Source of the DNA: Anaerolineae bacterium
GTDB lineage: Bacteria > Chloroflexota > Anaerolineae > Aggregatilineales > Phototrophicaceae
Direction: 5' to 3'
Assembly: GCA_022825675.1 (NCBI GenBank)
Contig: JAJDWK010000094.1
Span: forward strand, 124,001-188,000
Length of the DNA stretch: 64,000 nt
Shown here one piece after another: positions 63,225 to 64,000 of this stretch. Within the stretch, counting starts at the first letter, position 1. The number at the start of each line of letters is the position of its first letter. The notes under the pieces were generated by a model, which was not told the DNA's origin, did not search any database, and was given only the letters and a program-made list of their open reading frames with translations. Made by a program: the position numbers and the translations under genes.

Positions 63225-64000
63225 ATGAGAGCAGCAGTTTTGACGGGGCATGGCGGCGCGGAAGTCGTCGACTATATTGAGGATATGCCGCTGCCGCAGC
63301 CGGGGGCGGGCGAGGCGCGCCTGCGCATAAAGGCGGCGGCGCTCAACCGCTTGGACCTGTGGGTGCGGGCGGGCTGGCGCGGTTTGCAGCTGGATTTCCC
63401 GCATGTGATTTGCGCTGATGGTGCCGGGCTGGTCGACGCGGTGGGCGCGGGTGTTAGCAGCGTCAGCGTCGGCGACCGCGTCTGCATCAACCCAACTATC
63501 GTGCCGCCCGATGACCCCGCGCTGAGTACTGGGCTGGAAAATCAAACGCGCATCGCCATTTTGGGTGAGCATCACAGCGGGACTGCCGCCGAATACATCG
63601 TGCTGCCGCAGCGCAATCTGCTGAAGATGCCGCCTGATTTTGACTTTGGCGCGGCGGCAGCGGTCGGGCTGGTGGGCGTGACTGCCTGGCACTCGCTGAT
63701 AACGCGCGGCGGCTTGCGGGCGGGCGAGACGGTCTTGATAGTGGGCGCGGGCGGCGGCGTCAACAGCATCAGCATTCAAATCGCCAAGCTGGCTAGCGCG
63801 CGGGTCATCGTGGTCGGCAGCAACGCCGAAAAATGCCAGCGCGCCGCGGCAATCGGCGCGGATGTTACCATCAACCGCGCGGAGGAGCCGCAATGGGGGC
63901 GCGCCGTCTCCAAAATTACCGGGGGGCGCGGCGTCGATGTGGTGGTTGATAATGTCGGGGCGGCGACACTGAAGCAGAGCATGCGCGCCTGTCGCATCGG
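63225..64000 (+). CDS. medium-chain (zinc/quinone) alcohol dehydrogenase-family oxidoreductase, truncated by window end
   Basis: Medium-chain dehydrogenase/reductase, first 258 residues; the stop lies beyond the window, which is why the ORF track omits this strand and lists only minus-strand shadows. The N-terminal MRAAVLTGHGGAEVV, AALNRLDLWVRAGW and ADGAGLVDAVGAGVSSVSVGDRV form the GroES-like part. GHSGTAAEYIVLP-like EHHSGTAAEYIVLP leads to the Rossmann motif VLIVGAGGGVNSISIQIAKL (GxGGGV form). Likely a zinc-independent quinone oxidoreductase or crotonyl-CoA-type reductase relative; substrate not determinable. Divergent from the mce gene, sharing its promoter region. Confidence 0.9.
   Translation, partial: MRAAVLTGHGGAEVVDYIEDMPLPQPGAGEARLRIKAAALNRLDLWVRAGWRGLQLDFPHVICADGAGLVDAVGAGVSSVSVGDRVCINPTIVPPDDPALSTGLENQTRIAILGEHHSGTAAEYIVLPQRNLLKMPPDFDFGAAAAVGLVGVTAWHSLITRGGLRAGETVLIVGAGGGVNSISIQIAKLASARVIVVGSNAEKCQRAAAIGADVTINRAEEPQWGRAVSKITGGRGVDVVVDNVGAATLKQSMRACRI

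Overview
The window is one contiguous bacterial chromosome segment. It is GC-rich (most genes show strong G/C third-position bias), densely packed, and almost entirely coding. I see no rRNA, tRNA or CRISPR array. Gene content suggests an uncultured member of the Chloroflexota. The pointers are an FhaA/FhaB (FHA) pair beside FtsW/RodA and a PBP, a P-protein split into GcvPA/GcvPB, a YfhO-type membrane protein, a DUF4397/SH3 secreted protein and DUF3048. This taxonomic call is inference, not a marker-gene result.

Layout. 0-10.4 kb: an SGNH hydrolase, an unusual GlyA-GcvT fusion, an RCK-domain membrane protein, an AEC transporter, and the gcvH-gcvPA-gcvPB operon led by a glycine riboswitch with a readable promoter. 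10.3-18.1 kb: a SCO-like protein, alanine racemase, a Tgt lacking its zinc cysteines, DUF3048, MltG, a lipoprotein and pyrimidine-nucleoside phosphorylase. 18.1-23.5 kb: an island bounded by inverted ~62-bp repeats and paired arrays of MITE-like termini. It carries a sugar-acid catabolic pair (FAH-family dehydratase plus enolase-superfamily dehydratase), an IS4-type transposase remnant, a DsbA-like thioredoxin and mtnA. 23.6-28.7 kb: a PfkB kinase, S-adenosylhomocysteinase and a large secreted DUF4397/SH3 protein. 28.7-37.3 kb: a surface polysaccharide cluster (Rmd, Gmd, GT2, GT4, YfhO-like, O-antigen ligase) with TatD embedded. 37.4-44.6 kb: rpsF, rpsR (no ssb between them), a SurA/parvulin foldase, FhaA, FhaB, MtnP, FtsW/RodA and a PBP whose three catalytic motifs are all missing. 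44.5-63.1 kb: a BNR/Vps10 protein, UvrA, glutaryl-CoA dehydrogenase, an HMA protein, QueG, an amidase, CopA and a methylmalonyl-CoA epimerase-like protein. A truncated zinc/quinone oxidoreductase-family gene runs off the right edge.

Two visibly AT-richer gene pairs interrupt this housekeeping background, and both look like horizontally acquired defence modules. One is an RloA-like AAA ATPase with an RloB-like protein (47.87-49.89 kb). The other is a TIR-like ThsB followed, with a GTGA overlap, by a protein with two transmembrane helices and a macro-type domain (58.74-60.17 kb). That second architecture is that of a type II Thoeris system. Its 3' end overlaps the 3' end of the convergent copA gene.

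Functional links: the GlyA-GcvT fusion and the GcvH/PA/PB operon together cover glycine/serine one-carbon metabolism except lipoamide dehydrogenase. AhcY, the PfkB (possibly adenosine) kinase, MtnA and MtnP are S-adenosylmethionine by-product salvage steps. Tgt and QueG belong to queuosine synthesis. MltG, FtsW/RodA, the PBP pseudoenzyme, FhaA/B and Alr belong to cell-wall synthesis. A -10 motif of the form TATACT/TACACT recurs upstream of many genes and appears to be the house promoter style; fhaA would be leaderless by this reading.
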